A stretch of DNA of 34,451 nt. It comes from DYEP01 sp040755615. GTDB taxonomy: Bacteria > Bacillota > Sulfobacillia > DUSP01 > DYEP01. The stretch's first letter is position 1; the number at the start of each line of letters is the position of its first letter. The notes beneath the pieces are model-generated. The model searched no databases, had not been told where the DNA came from, and was given only the letters and a program-made list of their open reading frames with translations. Made by a program: the position numbers and the translations under genes. Below are positions 33,505-34,451 of the stretch, piece after piece. The stretch is from assembly GCA_040755615.1 (NCBI GenBank), contig JBFMAL010000030.1, positions 1-34,451 on the forward strand, written 5' to 3'.

Positions 33505-33850
33505 GCCACCCGATACGGGTTCCCCCGGGCCGGGTTCCACCCAGCCCTGATAGTACACCGCCCACTATCATCACCCCGGCACCCTCGATGGCAGAGTCGC
33601 CCGTAGCGACGACGGCATCCGCCCGCGCAATGACTGGCACCTCGTTAATGCCATTCCCTACGAATGCCATCTTTTTCCCCGGGTCGGCTATGGCAACCTT
33701 CGGTTCCTGCGCCTTTCGCACCTTGTCCTCCAGGGAGGAGTCGGCGAAGTACCGTCCAGGCCCAGCTCTCCGGTCCTCACCGGGCAGGCTTCTGCTCATC
33801 GCCCGTCAGCACCACGATTTCCTTTAACCCCAATCACCATTTCCGGTGAC
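33505..33850 (-). pseudogene. P-type ATPase C-terminal relic
   Basis: In two frames the minus strand gives LKEIVVLTGDEQKP (cf. VMLTGD) and then SSLEDKVRKAQ, KKMAFVGNGINEVPVIARAD and TGDSAIEGAGVMIVGG. This matches the ATP-binding part of heavy-metal ATPases, but the essential GDGIND reads GNGINE. It resembles the ZntA/CadA branch more than the CopA gene beside it. The N-terminal two thirds are absent. It overlaps the 3' end of the DUF2933-like gene slightly. Confidence 0.7.
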
Positions 33851-34103
33851 CGAACAGTCCCATCATGGCCAGATGCCCCAAGGGACACAGCAACAGCAAG
33901 GCCAGGCTCAAGACTCCACGGTAACCTCGCGCGGCCAAAACCGCCAGGCCCAAGACGGGGAGCACACAGAGCAGGATCATGAGCCACCAATGCACTACGT
34001 GCGAGCGCTCAGGAGACTGTTCCGGAGACCCACTGCCCGCCTCGGAATGTGAGCAGACATGGCCGACTCCATTGTTCGCGTGTATTGGCGTTTCCCGCAC
34101 CAT
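33834..34103 (-). CDS. DUF2933-like small membrane protein
   Basis: An 89-residue protein. ATG at 34103 has GGGGGG four bases upstream. Residues 1-35 are hydrophilic with His and Cys (IHANNGVGHVCSHSEAG), which could bind metal, followed by two hydrophobic helices (WWLMILLCVLPVLGLAVL, VLSLALLLLCPLGHLAMM) and a short basic end (FGHRKW). The L.CPLGHL.MM pattern resembles DUF2933 proteins found in copper and heavy-metal clusters. The role is unknown. Confidence 0.65.
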   Translation of the reverse strand: MVRETPIHANNGVGHVCSHSEAGSGSPEQSPERSHVVHWWLMILLCVLPVLGLAVLAARGYRGVLSLALLLLCPLGHLAMMGLFGHRKW

Positions 34104-34217
34104 CACACCCCCCAGACTACCTACCCTACCCGGGTACCCCTCCACACTTAGAATACGCCAACCTGGTTATCCTGTCAAGGGAGTTGTGTGATCGTGCTGT
34201 GATATTATCTGTCACCT

Positions 34218-34451
34218 ATGAACAAGGTGATGGTGACATTGTCGCAGTCTGAATTGTTTGTTTTGCAACGGGTAGTAGATGACCACCTTACCATCCGGGA
34301 AGCGGCTTTAGTTCTCGGGCTCAATGAACGCCACACCAAACGCTTAAAGAAGAAATTCCTTGCGCATGGTGCTGCGGGGTTAGCTCACGGCAACCGTGAC
34401 CGTAAACCGGCCCACGCGATTCCAAATGACGTCCGGGAGAAAGTCCTGCAT
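34218..34451 (+). CDS. ISNCY-type transposase, N-terminal part only
   Basis: The frame stays open to the right edge of the window (78 codons). It reads LSQSELFVLQRVVDDHLTIRE, AALVLGLNERHTKRLKKKF, then GAAGLAHGNRDRKPAHAIP, the usual HTH opening of ISNCY/integrase-core transposases. The start is unclear: ATG at 34218 or 34230, or GTG at 34233, which has AAGGTG upstream. A new IS begins here; its left end probably lies within 34150-34217. Confidence 0.7.
   Translation, partial: MNKVMVTLSQSELFVLQRVVDDHLTIREAALVLGLNERHTKRLKKKFLAHGAAGLAHGNRDRKPAHAIPNDVREKVLH

Noticed and set aside
1..34451. CRISPR array, rRNA or tRNA genes
   Set aside because: No regularly spaced repeats and no recognisable rRNA or cloverleaf sequence were seen on either strand.

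Overview
The window looks like a piece of a Clostridia-type (Firmicutes) chromosome, possibly a thermophilic or anaerobic member of the Moorella/Desulfotomaculum kind. This is inferred from strong GGAGG-type ribosome binding sites, frequent GTG/TTG starts, a large molybdenum-cofactor locus with fdhD, and the many insertion-sequence relics. I could not run a taxonomic search.

Left part (1-14.7 kb): a decayed IS200/IS605 element; a purine permease with PurR-box-like repeats at its promoter; a broken azlC followed by azlD; a ruined secreted beta-propeller gene carrying an IS607 fragment; an HTH-Uma2 fusion; an arsR / DUF318 permease / small thioredoxin operon; a glutaredoxin; an EamA exporter; a decayed apolipoprotein N-acyltransferase-like gene; and an overlapping lipoprotein / membrane-protease-like pair.

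Centre (14.7-26.3 kb): the intact core of the window. A minus-strand operon runs from a structured leader (candidate molybdenum-cofactor riboswitch) through a 67-residue Cys-containing protein, moeA, a moeA-PBP fusion, moaA, moaC and mog, and on into hpt and guaA. fdhD lies upstream on the same strand. Divergent from fdhD is a plus-strand trio: mobA, a MoeA-like protein and a MoeA-MobB fusion. Together these make cyclic pyranopterin from GTP, insert the metal, attach GMP and prepare formate dehydrogenase for cofactor. The hpt and guaA genes could refill the guanine nucleotide pool that the pathway draws on. moaD and moaE are not in the window.

Right part (26.3-34.5 kb): a transposon graveyard (scrambled DDE transposase, IS1182-type and HTH transposase relics, an orphan IS200/IS605 end), then a GC-rich copper/heavy-metal island. 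The island holds a truncated copA, an isoprenylcysteine methyltransferase-like gene, a YHS protein, an intact two-HMA CopA ATPase, a second damaged copy of the methyltransferase gene, another P-type ATPase relic and a DUF2933-like membrane protein. The window ends inside a new transposase gene.
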